In this document: positions 28,115 to 37,863 of the stretch, one piece after another
Layout: every line of letters starts with the position of its first letter
How positions within the stretch are numbered: position 1 is the stretch's first letter
Origin: Paenibacillus hunanensis
Lineage (GTDB): Bacteria > Bacillota > Bacilli > Paenibacillales > Paenibacillaceae
Direction of reading: 5' to 3'
DNA: 64,000 nucleotides
Assembly (NCBI RefSeq): GCF_014645615.1
Contig: NZ_BMMB01000001.1
Span: 744,001-808,000 of the forward strand
Notes under the pieces: generated by a model
What the model saw: the letters and a program-made list of their open reading frames with translations, nothing else
Databases searched by the model: none
Told to the model about the DNA's origin: nothing
Program-made: the position numbers and the translations under genes

Positions 28115-28173
28115 CGGTTTTCATTTACAAATTGGACAAACTTCAAGAATCGTTCTGCAAAGGAGAGAAGAAT

Positions 28174-29286
28174 ATGACAGCTACCAAAGGTTTGGAAGGC
28201 GTTGTCGCTGCAAGCTCATCCATTAGCTCCATTGTTGATGGAGTTTTAACGTACCGTGGGTACAATATTGATGACCTGGCTGTGAACGCTAGCTTTGAGG
28301 AAGTCGCGTATTTGCTCTGGTTTGGTAAGCTGCCAAATCAGAACGAGCTTGACCAGTTACAAAAGGATCTGGATAAATATGCAGTATTGCCGGATGCACT
28401 TATCGAACAAATCAAACTGTATCCTAAAAATATGAACCGTATGGCTGCTCTGCGTAGTGCGGTGTCTGCACTGGCATTGTATGATGAGGATGCCGACGAC
28501 ATGAGCCTGGAAGCGAATCAGCAAAAGGCGATCAAGCTGCAAGCACAGCTGCCAGCGATCGTTGCTGTACTGGGACGCATTTCCGAGGGACAGGAGCCTG
28601 TTGCACCGCTTCAAGGTGTATCGATTGCACATAATTTCCTCTATATGCTGACTGGCAAAGAACCGGATCAAGTTGCGATCAAAGCACTGGATCAGGCACT
28701 TGTGCTGCATGCTGACCATGAGCTGAATGCCTCTACATTTGCTGCGCGCGTAACCGTAGCTACGCTGTCGGATATTTATTCTGGCGTAACGTCTGCGATT
28801 GGCGCACTCAAAGGCCCACTGCATGGTGGCGCGAATGAGGCGGTAATGAAAATGCTGGAAGAGATCGGTTCCCCAGACAATCTGGAGAGCTATATCCAAT
28901 CCAAGCTGGATAACAAGGAAAAGATCATGGGCTTCGGTCACCGTGTCTACAAAAACGGCGATCCACGTGCCAAGCATCTGCAACAGATGTCCCGTGAGCT
29001 GGGTGAGCTGAACAACGATCTGACGCTGTATGATATGAGCGTTCGTATCGAGGAGATCATCACCGAGCGTAAAGGTCTCAAACCGAATGTCGATTTCTAC
29101 TCGGCTTCCATGTACACGATGCTGGGCATTCCGCGTAACCTGTTTACGCCGATTTTTGCGATTAGCCGTGTATCCGGATGGTCGGCTCACATTCTGGAGC
29201 AGTATGAAAATAACCGCATTATCCGCCCGCGTGCTGAGTATGTTGGTCCAACAGAGCAACAGTACAGCCCGGTAGAAGCACGCTAA
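28174..29286 (+). CDS. citZ: Citrate synthase
   Basis: A 370-residue citrate synthase that condenses acetyl-CoA and oxaloacetate. It has the short Gram-positive form; catalytic motifs include the His in SIAHNFLYML, GPLHGGANEAVMKMLEE, and MGFGHRVYKNGDPRAKHL, with the Asp in NVDFYSA. ATG 28174 (MTATKGLEG) follows AAAGGAGAG; the frame is open from 28030 but without SD and with an implausible leader. The long AT-rich leader carries a perfect palindrome and another dyad. It is followed by icd and mdh, but a 381-nt gap and a possible promoter suggest separate transcription. Confidence 0.95.
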   Translation: MTATKGLEGVVAASSSISSIVDGVLTYRGYNIDDLAVNASFEEVAYLLWFGKLPNQNELDQLQKDLDKYAVLPDALIEQIKLYPKNMNRMAALRSAVSALALYDEDADDMSLEANQQKAIKLQAQLPAIVAVLGRISEGQEPVAPLQGVSIAHNFLYMLTGKEPDQVAIKALDQALVLHADHELNASTFAARVTVATLSDIYSGVTSAIGALKGPLHGGANEAVMKMLEEIGSPDNLESYIQSKLDNKEKIMGFGHRVYKNGDPRAKHLQQMSRELGELNNDLTLYDMSVRIEEIITERKGLKPNVDFYSASMYTMLGIPRNLFTPIFAISRVSGWSAHILEQYENNRIIRPRAEYVGPTEQQYSPVEAR

Positions 29287-29299
29287 TTTAGCGTGTCTT
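29279..29299 (+). terminator. Hairpin overlapping the citZ stop codon
   Basis: CACGCT and AGCGTG pair around AATTT, with extra A-T pairs possible, then TCTTTTG. Weak to moderate terminator; readthrough into icd is possible. Confidence 0.45.
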
Positions 29300-29334
29300 T
29301 TGAGGCGATGTATTACACAGTATACAAATCCCGC

Positions 29335-29364
29335 TTTTCAATAACTTCCAGTGTCTGCTAAAAT
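29335..29364 (+). promoter_or_regulatory. Possible promoter for icd-mdh
   Basis: TTTTCA (29335-29340), 18 bases, TAAAAT (29359-29364). A 300-nt leader would follow before icd. No convincing gene is seen in 29365-29667; a 74-codon open frame there (29389-29613) lacks an SD and known similarity. Confidence 0.4.
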
Positions 29365-29667
29365 AAATACAACCGTTGTCTGAAGCGCATGTCAGTGATG
29401 TTGTTCACACCATATCGTGAAGAGCAAGCAGCCTACATGGAGCCGGAACGCTGGAGACCATCCAAGCGTAACGGCTTCGCGTGCGCATGTGTGCTTAACG
29501 ATCGAGCAGAGTCTGTAGGTTCAATGAACGTCAGCCTTGTGGTGAATAGAGTTCATACGTATGTGCTATCAAACATAAACGGGTTGTTTTTCCCGGCGAT
29601 GCTGTGGCTTTGAAAAGCTAACGGGACACGATCGATTATAGAATGAATCTGAGGAGGAACTTCAATC

Positions 29668-30963
29668 ATGCCGAACTTTGAAAAGTACGAATTGCCAACT
29701 GCTGGTGAGCAAATCACCATTAACAATGGAACACTTCAGGTGCCTAACAACCCGATCATCCCTTACATCGAGGGTGACGGAACAGGTCGCGATATTTGGA
29801 AAGCTTCCGTTCGCGTTCTGGATGCAGCTGTAGACAAAGCTTACGGCGGCTCCAAAAAGATTGCATGGTACGAAGTATTCGCCGGTGAGAAAGCATTTAA
29901 TACATACGGTGAATGGCTGCCAGCTGATACGCTGGAAGCGATCCGTGAGTACATCGTGGCGATCAAAGGCCCTCTGACTACACCAATCGGTGGCGGTATC
30001 CGTTCCCTGAACGTTGCCCTGCGTCAAGAGCTGGATCTGTACGTGTGCCTGCGTCCAGTACGTTACTTTGACGGTGTTCCTTCCCCTGTAAAACGTCCTG
30101 AGCTGGTTGACATGGTTATTTTCCGTGAAAACACAGAGGACATCTATGCAGGTATCGAGTATCAAGAAGGTACAGAAGAAGTGAAAAAAGTACTGGAATT
30201 CCTGAAAAACGAAATGGGCGTTAACAAAATTCGTTTCCCAGAAACATCCGGTATCGGTATTAAGCCTGTATCCGAGGAAGGCTCCAAGCGTCTGGTTCGT
30301 GCAGCGGTACAATACGCAATCGATCACAGCCGCAAGAGCGTTACACTCGTACACAAAGGCAATATCATGAAATTTACAGAAGGTGCGTTCAAAAACTGGG
30401 GCTACGAAGTGGCTGAAGCTGAATTCGGCGACAAAGTATTCACATGGGCGCAATACGATAAAATCAAAGACGAGCAAGGCACAGATGCAGCAAATGCTGC
30501 ACAAAAAGCAGCTGAAGATGCTGGCAAAATCATCGTAAAAGATGCGATTGCTGATATCGCGCTGCAACAAGTACTGACTCGTCCATCCGAGTTTGATGTA
30601 ATCGCAACGCTGAACCTGAACGGTGACTATCTGTCTGATGCACTGGCTGCACAGGTTGGCGGTATCGGTATCGCACCGGGCGCAAACATCAACTATGTAA
30701 CAGGACACGCGATCTTCGAAGCAACTCACGGTACTGCACCGAAGTATGCGGACAAAGACGTAGTAAACCCTGGTTCTGTTATTCTGTCCGGCGTTATGAT
30801 GCTGGAGCATCTGGGCTGGCAGGAAGCGGCTGACCTGATCTACAAAGGTCTGGAAACGTCGATCAACAACAAAACCGTAACGTATGACTTTGCTCGTCTG
30901 ATGGATGGAGCAACCGAAGTGAAATGCTCCGAGTTTGCCGATAAAGTAATCGAAAACATGTAG
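29668..30963 (+). CDS. icd: NADP-dependent isocitrate dehydrogenase
   Basis: A 431-residue enzyme that oxidises isocitrate to 2-oxoglutarate, producing NADPH. Motifs: [13 protein letters not shown] near the N-terminus, [17 protein letters not shown], the substrate-binding [11 protein letters not shown], and C-terminal [19 protein letters not shown] with nucleotide-binding residues. Length is typical. ATG 29668 follows GAGGAGGA. mdh starts 11 nt after its stop, so the two are co-transcribed. Highly biased codon use indicates high expression. Confidence 0.96.
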   Translation: MPNFEKYELPTAGEQITINNGTLQVPNNPIIPYIEGDGTGRDIWKASVRVLDAAVDKAYGGSKKIAWYEVFAGEKAFNTYGEWLPADTLEAIREYIVAIKGPLTTPIGGGIRSLNVALRQELDLYVCLRPVRYFDGVPSPVKRPELVDMVIFRENTEDIYAGIEYQEGTEEVKKVLEFLKNEMGVNKIRFPETSGIGIKPVSEEGSKRLVRAAVQYAIDHSRKSVTLVHKGNIMKFTEGAFKNWGYEVAEAEFGDKVFTWAQYDKIKDEQGTDAANAAQKAAEDAGKIIVKDAIADIALQQVLTRPSEFDVIATLNLNGDYLSDALAAQVGGIGIAPGANINYVTGHAIFEATHGTAPKYADKDVVNPGSVILSGVMMLEHLGWQEAADLIYKGLETSINNKTVTYDFARLMDGATEVKCSEFADKVIENM

Positions 30964-30974
30964 GAGGATGCTTC

Positions 30975-31919
30975 ATGACAGCGATTAAGCGCAAAAAGAT
31001 CACGATCGTGGGCGCCGGTTTTACCGGTGCAACCACTGCTTTGATGATAGCCCAGAAGGAACTTGGCGATGTAGTGCTGGTAGATATTCCGCAGCTCGAA
31101 AACCCAACCAAGGGAAAAGCGCTTGATATGCTAGAAGCAAGTCCGGTTCAAGGCTTCGACAGCCGGATTCGCGGTACAGCAGATTATGCGGATACCGCAA
31201 GCTCGGATATCGTCATCATTACGGCAGGTGTTGCCCGCAAGCCGGGCATGAGTCGCGATGATCTGGTCAATACGAATGCAGGGATTGTCCGTGCCGTATG
31301 CGAACAGGTCAAGCAGCACTCGCCAGAATCGATTGTCATTATTTTGAGTAATCCGGTCGATGCCATGACCTATGTAGCTTACGAAACACTCGGTTTCCCG
31401 AAAAATCGTGTCATCGGACAATCCGGTGTACTGGATACGGCACGCTACTGTACCTTTATCGCCGAAGCGCTCAACGTATCGGTTGAGGATGTACGTGGCT
31501 TTGTGCTTGGCGGTCACGGCGACGATATGGTGCCGCTTATCCGTTACTCCAGTGTCGGCGGTATTCCGATCGATACACTCCTTTCACCCGAGCAATTAGA
31601 AGCGATCGTACAGCGCACCCGTGTGGGTGGCGGCGAGATCGTCAATCTGCTCGGTAACGGCAGCGCCTACTATGCGCCTGCTGCGGCATTAACCCAGATG
31701 ACGGAAGCAATCCTGAAGGACAAAAAGCGCATTCTACCTGTGATCGCCCTCCTCGAAGGCGAATACGGCTATGATAGCCTGTTCCTCGGCGTTCCTGTTA
31801 TTCTAGGTGGCGATGGAATCGAACGCATTTTCGAGCTGGAGCTGACTGAAGACGAGCAATCTGCTCTTAACAAATCAGCCGACTCCGTTCGCAGCGTATT
31901 GCAGATCGTGACACGTTAA
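30975..31919 (+). CDS. mdh: Malate dehydrogenase
   Basis: A 314-residue LDH-like malate dehydrogenase interconverting malate and oxaloacetate with NAD. The N-terminal Rossmann loop is [13 protein letters not shown] with an acidic residue ending strand 2 (LVDIPQ), consistent with NAD preference. Substrate Arg residues lie in [11 protein letters not shown], and the catalytic His in [14 protein letters not shown] 30975 follows TAGGAGGA. It is the last gene of icd-mdh; two hairpins follow, the second (32010) a strong terminator. Confidence 0.96.
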   Translation: MTAIKRKKITIVGAGFTGATTALMIAQKELGDVVLVDIPQLENPTKGKALDMLEASPVQGFDSRIRGTADYADTASSDIVIITAGVARKPGMSRDDLVNTNAGIVRAVCEQVKQHSPESIVIILSNPVDAMTYVAYETLGFPKNRVIGQSGVLDTARYCTFIAEALNVSVEDVRGFVLGGHGDDMVPLIRYSSVGGIPIDTLLSPEQLEAIVQRTRVGGGEIVNLLGNGSAYYAPAAALTQMTEAILKDKKRILPVIALLEGEYGYDSLFLGVPVILGGDGIERIFELELTEDEQSALNKSADSVRSVLQIVTR

Positions 31920-32009
31920 AAGAATTGTAGACAGGGCAGTCGTTGCTGCCATTGCCGATTCTTTGTTAAAGCTGTGTACGACGCTCAATCCAGTTGATTC
32001 GATAGTCTG

Positions 32010-32057
32010 AGAGCCCTTAACCTTCCGCGATTGCGGTAAAGGTTAAGGGCTCTTTTT
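32010..32057 (+). terminator. Terminator of icd-mdh
   Basis: AGAGCCCTTAACC (32010-32022) pairs exactly with GGTTAAGGGCTCT (32041-32053), with an inner CCGC/GCGG pair, then a T run. A weaker AT-bounded hairpin precedes it at about 31918-31964. Confidence 0.93.
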
Positions 32058-32068
32058 GCTTTTCGGGA

Positions 32069-32118
32069 AGATTCCCGCAGTTCCATCCGAGTCACTCTTC
32101 TCGTTCTTTGGTGCAGTG
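32069..32118. repeat. Dispersed 50-bp repeat, copy 1
   Basis: AGATTCCCGCAGTTCCATCC followed by GAGTC, 19 unrelated bases, and GCAGTG. The same layout and length recur at 46022-46071 with three transitions in the conserved part. No function assigned. Confidence 0.55.
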
Positions 32119-32184
32119 TTATATGTAATGCCATCATAAAATACATCATCAAATCTATGGAGTATTTTGGAACAAGCTATATTT

Positions 32185-32281
32185 TTGACAATAGTTTAGT
32201 TAAAATAAGATTGCAAAGGATCTTGCCCAGCGTTAATCGGTCAAGGTTGAAGCCGTATTCAACTTGATTTTCCGACCGATT
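32185..32281 (+). promoter_or_regulatory. Promoter and strong leader hairpin of the small membrane protein gene
   Basis: TTGACA (32185-32190) and TAAGAT (32206-32211, 15-base spacing) form a plausible promoter. Downstream, AATCGGTC (32235-32242) pairs with GACCGATT (32274-32281), and AAGGTTGAA pairs with TTCAACTT inside. No T run follows, so this is a structured leader or protein site, not a terminator. Confidence 0.45.
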
Positions 32282-32336
32282 GGAAACGACGCGATAGAGG
32301 TAAGATCATAATCCAATCTGATGGGAGAGAAAAGCT

Positions 32337-32762
32337 TTGGAACGATTTCTCGTGTTTTTGCACATTCTAGGCGCTTTATCGACAGGCTTCTATATTTTGC
32401 TGCCGTTTATTGCGGCTAAGCTGCCAGCTCTCGATGGATCATCGCAGTCCGGTGCGATCTCTATTATTCGTGTGCTAAACCGTATCGCTCAGTTCGGACT
32501 GATCGTACAGCTGCTCACAGGCGGTTATTTGATGACAAAGGGTACATATTCGATTGCATGGATGGTCATTGTCGTGGTTCTGCTGCTCGCAATCGCTGCA
32601 CTGGGCGGTATTATGGGTAAGCCACTTCGCCTCGCACTGGCAAACATCCAGCAAAAGCAAGATATCGCTGTCTACACAGGCAAGATCCGCGGGCTTGCGC
32701 TGGGACTGGCAGTATGTCTGCTCGTGATGACATTTTTCATGGTGTATCGTCATATTATCTAA
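32337..32762 (+). CDS. Small integral membrane protein, four predicted helices
   Basis: A 141-residue hydrophobic protein with membrane segments at about 4-26, 45-65, 72-92 and 116-138. Conserved-looking features are the N-terminal FLHILGALSTGFYILLPF, containing a His within the first helix, and TGGYLMTKG after the second. I cannot assign a family; a four-helix quinone- or heme-binding protein is possible but not shown. TTG 32337 follows GGGAGAG. It has its own promoter with a hairpin leader and a terminator at 32810, so it is monocistronic. Confidence 0.7.
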   Translation: MERFLVFLHILGALSTGFYILLPFIAAKLPALDGSSQSGAISIIRVLNRIAQFGLIVQLLTGGYLMTKGTYSIAWMVIVVVLLLAIAALGGIMGKPLRLALANIQQKQDIAVYTGKIRGLALGLAVCLLVMTFFMVYRHII

Positions 32763-32809
32763 ATCCATTCCGCTTCAGGCTTGGATCTATAGTGTAAGCC
32801 GAATCAAGC

Positions 32810-32851
32810 AAGCCGATCCTGTTCGATATCGAGCCGGATCGGCTTATTTTT
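32810..32851 (+). terminator. Terminator of the small membrane protein gene
   Basis: AAGCCGATCC (32810-32819) pairs with GGATCGGCTT (32836-32845), then ATTTTTATTT. Confidence 0.88.
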
Positions 32852-32991
32852 ATTTGAATGAAAGGGCGAGTATCTTAGTCATAATCGATGACGCTTTATT
32901 TTTCGTAATAAGCTTTATTGTACATAAGGAATGTGTTTAGTTCCAATGATTTTTATTCTGAATAATACCCTTAAAGCCCTGTTGTTTATGA

Positions 32992-33179
32992 GAATTATAT
33001 TGTAAATGGAAATTGTATTGTAAATGAATGGTTTTGCTAAATTCACGAAATAGTTGTCCAACATCTGTCCTATGTATCATTTGCCCATCAAATCCATTTC
33101 AGACATAGCTATTTTATCTGAATATAGGCGCAACTATGGAACATAAGCGTAACTATACAACATAGGCACAACTATAAAT
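32992..33179. repeat. Two small tandem repeat groups in an AT-rich gap
   Basis: A 17-bp unit (AATTRTATTGTAAATG) occurs twice at about 32993-33026. A 19-bp unit (ATARGCRYAACTAT plus five bases) occurs three times at 33124, 33143 and 33162. The 630-nt gap 32763-33396 otherwise holds only the terminator and the leader of the next gene. Confidence 0.65.
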
Positions 33180-33396
33180 GGGGTACCCAATAAATGAATT
33201 AGGATATTTATATTTCACTATCCGTTCTTCGTTGTTTGTTGAAGAATGATTACAAATTCAATGTATTTTGTTTAATCGCAAGAGGTGGGTGGTAATAACG
33301 CAACGTAGTGAACTGGGAGGCATTTTCCAGTTCAGCGCATTAAGAATGACTTCCTAAAGTTAAATCATCATGCACTGAATGAGAGGAGAACTGAAC

Positions 33397-34254
33397 ATGT
33401 CCAGTAAACCACAAAGCATACCAGAACAGGATCAATCGTTGCCAGGTCATGAGTCGGAAATGACACCATGTCCACAGTCTCAAGCCTCAGAATACAAGGC
33501 AGCAGGCAAGCTACAGGGCAAAAGAGCTATCATCACCGGAGGCGATAGCGGAATCGGTCGCTCGGTTGCTGTCCATTTTGCCAAGGAAGGTGCTGACGTT
33601 GCGATCATCTATCGTGAAGAGGATCATGACGCAGAAGAAACGAAACGTTATGTTGAAGCCGAAGGACGTAAATGCGTAGCCATCGCAGGTGATATCGGAG
33701 ATGAGAGCTTTGCACGTTCTGCGGTAGAGCAGGCAGTACAAAGCCTGGGCGGCCTGGATATTGTCGTGAATAATGCGGCAGAGCAGCATGTGCAGGAATC
33801 AATCGAGGATATTACAGCAGAACAGCTGGAACGCACTTTCCGCTCGAACATTTTCGGAATGTTCTATATTACGAAGGCTGCGATGCCACATCTAAAAGAA
33901 GGCTCGACAATCATCAATACAACGTCGATTACCGCTTATCGTGGTAGCCCAACGCTACTCGATTATTCCTCAACCAAAGGGGCAATCGTTGCCTTTACCC
34001 GTTCCCTGTCGATGAATCTGGCAGAGAAGGGTATCCGTGTGAATGGTGTAGCACCAGGTCCGATCTGGACACCGCTTATTCCAGCTACCTTTGACCCGGA
34101 ACGTGTCGGCGAATTCGGACAATCTCAGCCACTGGGACGCCCGGGACAACCAGACGAAGTCGCTCCAGCCTATGTCTATCTGGCAAGCACCGACTCTTCC
34201 TATGTGAGCGGTCAGATTATTCATGTCAATGGCGGCGAAGTCGTGAACGGTTAA
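33397..34254 (+). CDS. Short-chain dehydrogenase (YhdF/YdaD-like, extended N-terminus)
   Basis: A 285-residue SDR oxidoreductase. After a polar N-terminal extension of about 40 residues come the cofactor loop ITGGDSGIGRSVA, VNNAAEQH, and catalytic Ser (TTSIT), Tyr and Lys (DYSSTKGA), then the PGPIWTPL loop. The long N-terminus is typical of Bacillus YhdF/YhxC/YdaD, some of which are general-stress proteins. Cofactor is probably NADP or NAD; substrate unknown. ATG 33397 follows GAGAGGAG; an in-frame ATG six codons upstream overlaps that SD. Followed by a terminator at 34323; monocistronic. Confidence 0.88.
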   Translation: MSSKPQSIPEQDQSLPGHESEMTPCPQSQASEYKAAGKLQGKRAIITGGDSGIGRSVAVHFAKEGADVAIIYREEDHDAEETKRYVEAEGRKCVAIAGDIGDESFARSAVEQAVQSLGGLDIVVNNAAEQHVQESIEDITAEQLERTFRSNIFGMFYITKAAMPHLKEGSTIINTTSITAYRGSPTLLDYSSTKGAIVAFTRSLSMNLAEKGIRVNGVAPGPIWTPLIPATFDPERVGEFGQSQPLGRPGQPDEVAPAYVYLASTDSSYVSGQIIHVNGGEVVNG

Positions 34255-34322
34255 TGATGAATACCATAGCGGTTATACAATAGAGTCAATGTCATTGGGT
34301 TAGATGCAATGATATGCATGAG

Positions 34323-34346
34323 AGGAGCCTTATGAGGCTCCTTTTT
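34323..34346 (+). terminator. Terminator of the SDR gene
   Basis: AGGAGCCT, loop TATG, AGGCTCCT (34323-34342), then a T run. Confidence 0.92.
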
Positions 34347-34459
34347 GTGTTCTTTAATATAGAATAAATGGAAGATTTAAGCATAAAAAAATACATTTGA
34401 AAAGGAAAAGTAAAAGAAAGAGAAAGAATTTATACTAAACTATACATCATCTATAGAGC

Positions 34460-34562
34460 TACAAAACCGCAAAACCCCAAAACCGCAAAAACGCAAAAAC
34501 TCAAAACTCAAAACTCAAAACTCAAAACTCAAAACTCAAAACTCAAAACTCAAAACTCAAAA
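34460..34562. repeat. Heptanucleotide microsatellite (CTCAAAA)9
   Basis: Nine perfect copies of CTCAAAA run from 34500 to 34562, preceded by degenerate CAAAACC/GCAAAA-type units from about 34460. It lies about 360 nt upstream of the symporter gene, in a 665-nt gap without a gene. Such tracts change length by slippage. Confidence 0.9.
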
Positions 34563-34919
34563 CCCATATAACCTGTTGTATCCACCCAATACAAAACGTA
34601 CAAAGATACATACATCATCATCGAATCCTCAACTATCATCCAAAATAAACCTCAAAACGATCTAATCTACATCGCCAGATATAAGAACTTACTCATTTAT
34701 GCACACGTTAAACTTTTTATGACAAATATCCCTATTCATCGTTAGATTGCCAGCGGAGTATGCTATCATGGAAGATAATCATTTCAAAAAATAGAATTCA
34801 AGTGAGTCATTTTATCACTCCATGCTTGCTTAAAAGAGTCGAAAAGCAGTCTTAACCAATACACAATTGGTAAATGGACACTACCTACTATCCAACACCG
34901 ACACAGAAAGGAACAACCT

Positions 34920-35915
34920 ATGAGGGAAACGATGGATAGCTTTACACGCCTATTTGAAAAATATATGTTTGCGATTATTCCGTGTACGTTGTTACTTGGC
35001 TTTGTATTATCGAAGCAACTGATTGCGTATACGAACTGGATTCCGTACTTATTTGCCTTTGTTACATTTGTGATGGGCATTGGCTGTGGTAGACAGCATG
35101 TACAGGGCGTATTGAAAAAGCCACTACCTGTGCTGCTCACACTTGTTTTAGCCCACGTCATTGCACCGCTGCTTGCGTATGAGCTGGGTACATTATTATT
35201 CGGTGCAGGCTCACCGTATACGATTGGACTGGTTTTATTCACAGCGATTCCGCTGGGGGTATCCTCTGTGCTATGGGTAGGCATGTCATCGGGAAATGTA
35301 GCGCTAGCTCTCGCACTCGTCATTGTCGATTCGGCGATCAGTCCGTTTGTCGTGCCCGGTCTGATTGAATGGCTATTCGGTGCGAGTATTCAATTTGATA
35401 CGCTTGGGATGATTCGTGATCTGCTGCTTATCATTGTCATTCCGACCATCCTCGGCATGGTGGTGTATGAGCTGTCCAGAGGTCAATTTAAGCGATGGTC
35501 AGCACCGATCACACAGCCGCTGTCCAAGCTCTGTTTTGCTGGTGTGGTACTACTTAATGCCGCTGCAATTGCGCCGCAGCTTAGCGCGCTCAAGGGCGAT
35601 CTGTTGCTCGTGATCCCTTCGGTGCTCATTACAGTTGCGCTTTGCTATGGACTCGGTTACGTCTGTTCTGGTATACTTCGCGCGAAAGGTCGTGAATTGC
35701 CGGTGACGCTGGCGTACACATCTGGAATGCGTAATATATCGGTCGGGATGGTCATTGCGATGGGCTATTTTAGCCCGCAGACCGCGGTGCCTGTTGTGCT
35801 CGGCATTATGCTACAGCAGCCGATGGCAACACTGCAATATTCCGTATTTCAGCGTGTGGAGGCGTATCGGAGTAGACAACGACTCAAGGAAGCAAACTAT
35901 ATCAAAGGAGATTGA
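34920..35915 (+). CDS. Bile acid:sodium symporter (BASS) family transporter
   Basis: A 331-residue membrane protein with about ten hydrophobic segments, matching the BASS/SBF fold: FTAIPLGVSSVLWVGMSSGNVALALALVIVDSAISPFVVP carries the conserved crossover region, and a second copy of this type lies at YTSGMRNISVGMVIAMGYFSPQTAVPVVLGIM. Bacterial members move organic anions such as pantoate or 2-keto acids with sodium; substrate not determinable. ATG 34920 follows AAAGGA. phoR starts nine nt after its stop, and the phoR SD overlaps its last codons, so the two are an operon, which is unusual. Confidence 0.85.
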   Translation: MRETMDSFTRLFEKYMFAIIPCTLLLGFVLSKQLIAYTNWIPYLFAFVTFVMGIGCGRQHVQGVLKKPLPVLLTLVLAHVIAPLLAYELGTLLFGAGSPYTIGLVLFTAIPLGVSSVLWVGMSSGNVALALALVIVDSAISPFVVPGLIEWLFGASIQFDTLGMIRDLLLIIVIPTILGMVVYELSRGQFKRWSAPITQPLSKLCFAGVVLLNAAAIAPQLSALKGDLLLVIPSVLITVALCYGLGYVCSGILRAKGRELPVTLAYTSGMRNISVGMVIAMGYFSPQTAVPVVLGIMLQQPMATLQYSVFQRVEAYRSRQRLKEANYIKGD

Positions 35916-35924
35916 CGCAACCGC

Positions 35925-37742
35925 ATGAAACCGTTCCGCATTCGCCTGACTATTATTATTATGCTTCTGCTGGCTGTGCTCGGCCTGGCGGCAGCCTTTA
36001 CGATGGCGCATATTTACCGAGATTCGCATGAGCAGACGCTGGAAGACAATATGCTACGGGAGATTCGGCTGCTGGAGTCCACATTTACCTTTCAGCCTGT
36101 CGGTAGTGAAAATGGAGCGCCCTCCAATGAAGTATTTAGCTATTATTCCCGTGAAGCACTAGAGATCGGACGGCTGACCGATTCACGTGTTACGTTTATT
36201 GAAAAGGACGGCACGGTGATCGGTGATTCTGAAAGTGATCCCCATACGATGAACAATCATGCCAGTCGCGAGGAGATTGTTGCTGCGGCGCGCGATGGGG
36301 TGGGCAGTGCTGTTCGATACAGCAGCACGCTCAAGGAAAATATGCTGTATGTCGCTGCCCCTGTGCAAAAAGCAGGAGAATTTGACGGATATATTCGGCT
36401 GTCGATGAGTCTTGTTGCCGTGGAGGATGGCGTGCGCAGCACATGGACGATTATGGGCATTAGCTTGCTTGTGCTGTTTGTGATTGCTGCTCTGGTCAGC
36501 TATAGCGTTGCTGCCAGCCTGACGCGTCCGCTGGAGCATATTACACGTGTGGCGAATCGTATTTCTCGTCTCGATTATGGGGCAAGGGTGCGATTGGATC
36601 GCAAGGATGAGATCGGTGATCTGGGCAAGGCGATTGATAATATGGCAGACAGTCTGGAAATGCAGCTCAAGGTCATTCGTGATAACGAGGATCTACTGCA
36701 AAGCGTACTTGCCAACATGACAGGCGGTATGGTCATGGTTGATGATAGCGGCAAAATTGCACTCATTAACCGCTTTGCCGAGGAAATGCTCAGCATTAAC
36801 TCGAAGCGTATGATCGGCAAATCGTATCAGGAGCTGAAGCAGCACTATGAGCTGAGCAAGCTGCTTGGTGATGGGCTACGGCGCAAGGAGCGTATCCATG
36901 ATGAGCAGACGCTGTACAATCCAGAGCCACGTCTGATCGAGATTGATGGTGTGCCGATGTTTGAGGATGATGATACGTACCGTGGGATGCTTTTCCTGAT
37001 TCAGGACGTATCGAATATCCGTCGTCTGGAGCGGATGCGCAGTGAGTTTGTCGCTAACGTGTCGCATGAGCTCAAGACGCCGATTGCAGCGGTAAAAGGC
37101 TTTGCCGAGACGCTCCTGAGCGGTGGGGTGAAGGATGAGCAGACCTCGCGCTCCTTTTTACAAATTATTTATGACGAGAGTGAGCGGCTAAATCGCCTGA
37201 TCGGTGATATTTTGGAGTTGTCTAAAATCGAATCCAAGCGCTCACCGCTAAATTTCTCACCGATTCATTTACAGCCATTTTTCGAGACGATTCGGGAAAT
37301 GCTGAATGCTTCGGCAGCGAAGAAGAATATTACGCTTGATATGCAGGTGCCAGAGGAATTGTTTATGGAGGCAGACGAGGATCGGTTACGTCAGATTTTT
37401 GTGAATTTGATCTCCAATGCGATAAACTATACACAGGATGGCGGACAGGTACGTCTGAATGGACGTGAAACGCTGTCCCAGCAGGGTGAGGAACGGATTA
37501 TCTTTGATGTGACCGATACGGGGATGGGCATTCCGCGTAAGGACCTGCCACGTATCTTTGAACGCTTTTACCGGGTGGACAAAGCACGCTCACGTAGCTC
37601 AGGTGGCACGGGGCTGGGATTATCCATCGTGAAGCACCTGGTAGAGCTGCATCACGGTCAGGTGACTGTGGAGAGCGAGGTTAATATCGGTTCGACCTTT
37701 ACGGTAAATCTGCCACTGCTACAGGCTGATGAGACGGAATAA
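35925..37742 (+). CDS. phoR: PhoR-type sensor histidine kinase
   Basis: A 605-residue membrane kinase: TM1 (about 7-28), extracytoplasmic sensor (about 30-165), TM2 (about 167-190), HAMP (about 190-245), PAS (about 255-365), HisKA with phospho-acceptor His381 (VANVSHELKTP), and HATPase with N box NLISNAINY, G1 DTGMGIP, and G2 GGTGLGLSIV. The architecture is that of PhoR, which phosphorylates PhoP on phosphate limitation. Here it precedes phoP, the reverse of the usual order, and is coupled to an upstream symporter; phoP lies 121 nt downstream with its own Pho-box promoter. Assignment as PhoR rests on architecture and adjacency to PhoP. Confidence 0.85.
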   Translation: MKPFRIRLTIIIMLLLAVLGLAAAFTMAHIYRDSHEQTLEDNMLREIRLLESTFTFQPVGSENGAPSNEVFSYYSREALEIGRLTDSRVTFIEKDGTVIGDSESDPHTMNNHASREEIVAAARDGVGSAVRYSSTLKENMLYVAAPVQKAGEFDGYIRLSMSLVAVEDGVRSTWTIMGISLLVLFVIAALVSYSVAASLTRPLEHITRVANRISRLDYGARVRLDRKDEIGDLGKAIDNMADSLEMQLKVIRDNEDLLQSVLANMTGGMVMVDDSGKIALINRFAEEMLSINSKRMIGKSYQELKQHYELSKLLGDGLRRKERIHDEQTLYNPEPRLIEIDGVPMFEDDDTYRGMLFLIQDVSNIRRLERMRSEFVANVSHELKTPIAAVKGFAETLLSGGVKDEQTSRSFLQIIYDESERLNRLIGDILELSKIESKRSPLNFSPIHLQPFFETIREMLNASAAKKNITLDMQVPEELFMEADEDRLRQIFVNLISNAINYTQDGGQVRLNGRETLSQQGEERIIFDVTDTGMGIPRKDLPRIFERFYRVDKARSRSSGGTGLGLSIVKHLVELHHGQVTVESEVNIGSTFTVNLPLLQADETE

Positions 37743-37791
37743 AGGTGAATTTTAATCACTGCATAACTGCTGGATAACCAAATTCAATATT

Positions 37792-37823
37792 TTTACACTG
37801 TGTTAACAAAATAGTGATATGCT
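37792..37823 (+). promoter_or_regulatory. Pho box and promoter of phoP
   Basis: TTTACA (37792-37797), five bases, TTAACA (37803-37808): the direct-repeat pattern bound by PhoP, 11 bp apart. TATGCT at 37818-37823 is a plausible -10. This implies phoP autoregulation. Confidence 0.7.
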
Positions 37824-37863
37824 GGTCACGGTGAAAGAAATGTAAACCCGAGTGGAGGTTATC

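Noticed and set aside
29389..29613. Possible 74-codon gene between citZ and icd
   Set aside because: No ribosome binding site and no recognisable family; the segment looks like an icd leader.
33270..33292. Sigma-B promoter before the SDR gene (GTTTAA then GGGTGG)
   Set aside because: Spacing is 11, shorter than the usual 12-15, the -10 matches poorly, and sigma-B is not assured in this group.
34708..34724. Pho box before the symporter-phoR operon (TTAAAC, five bases, ATGACA)
   Set aside because: Spacing is right but each hexamer matches only four of six positions, expected by chance in AT-rich DNA.
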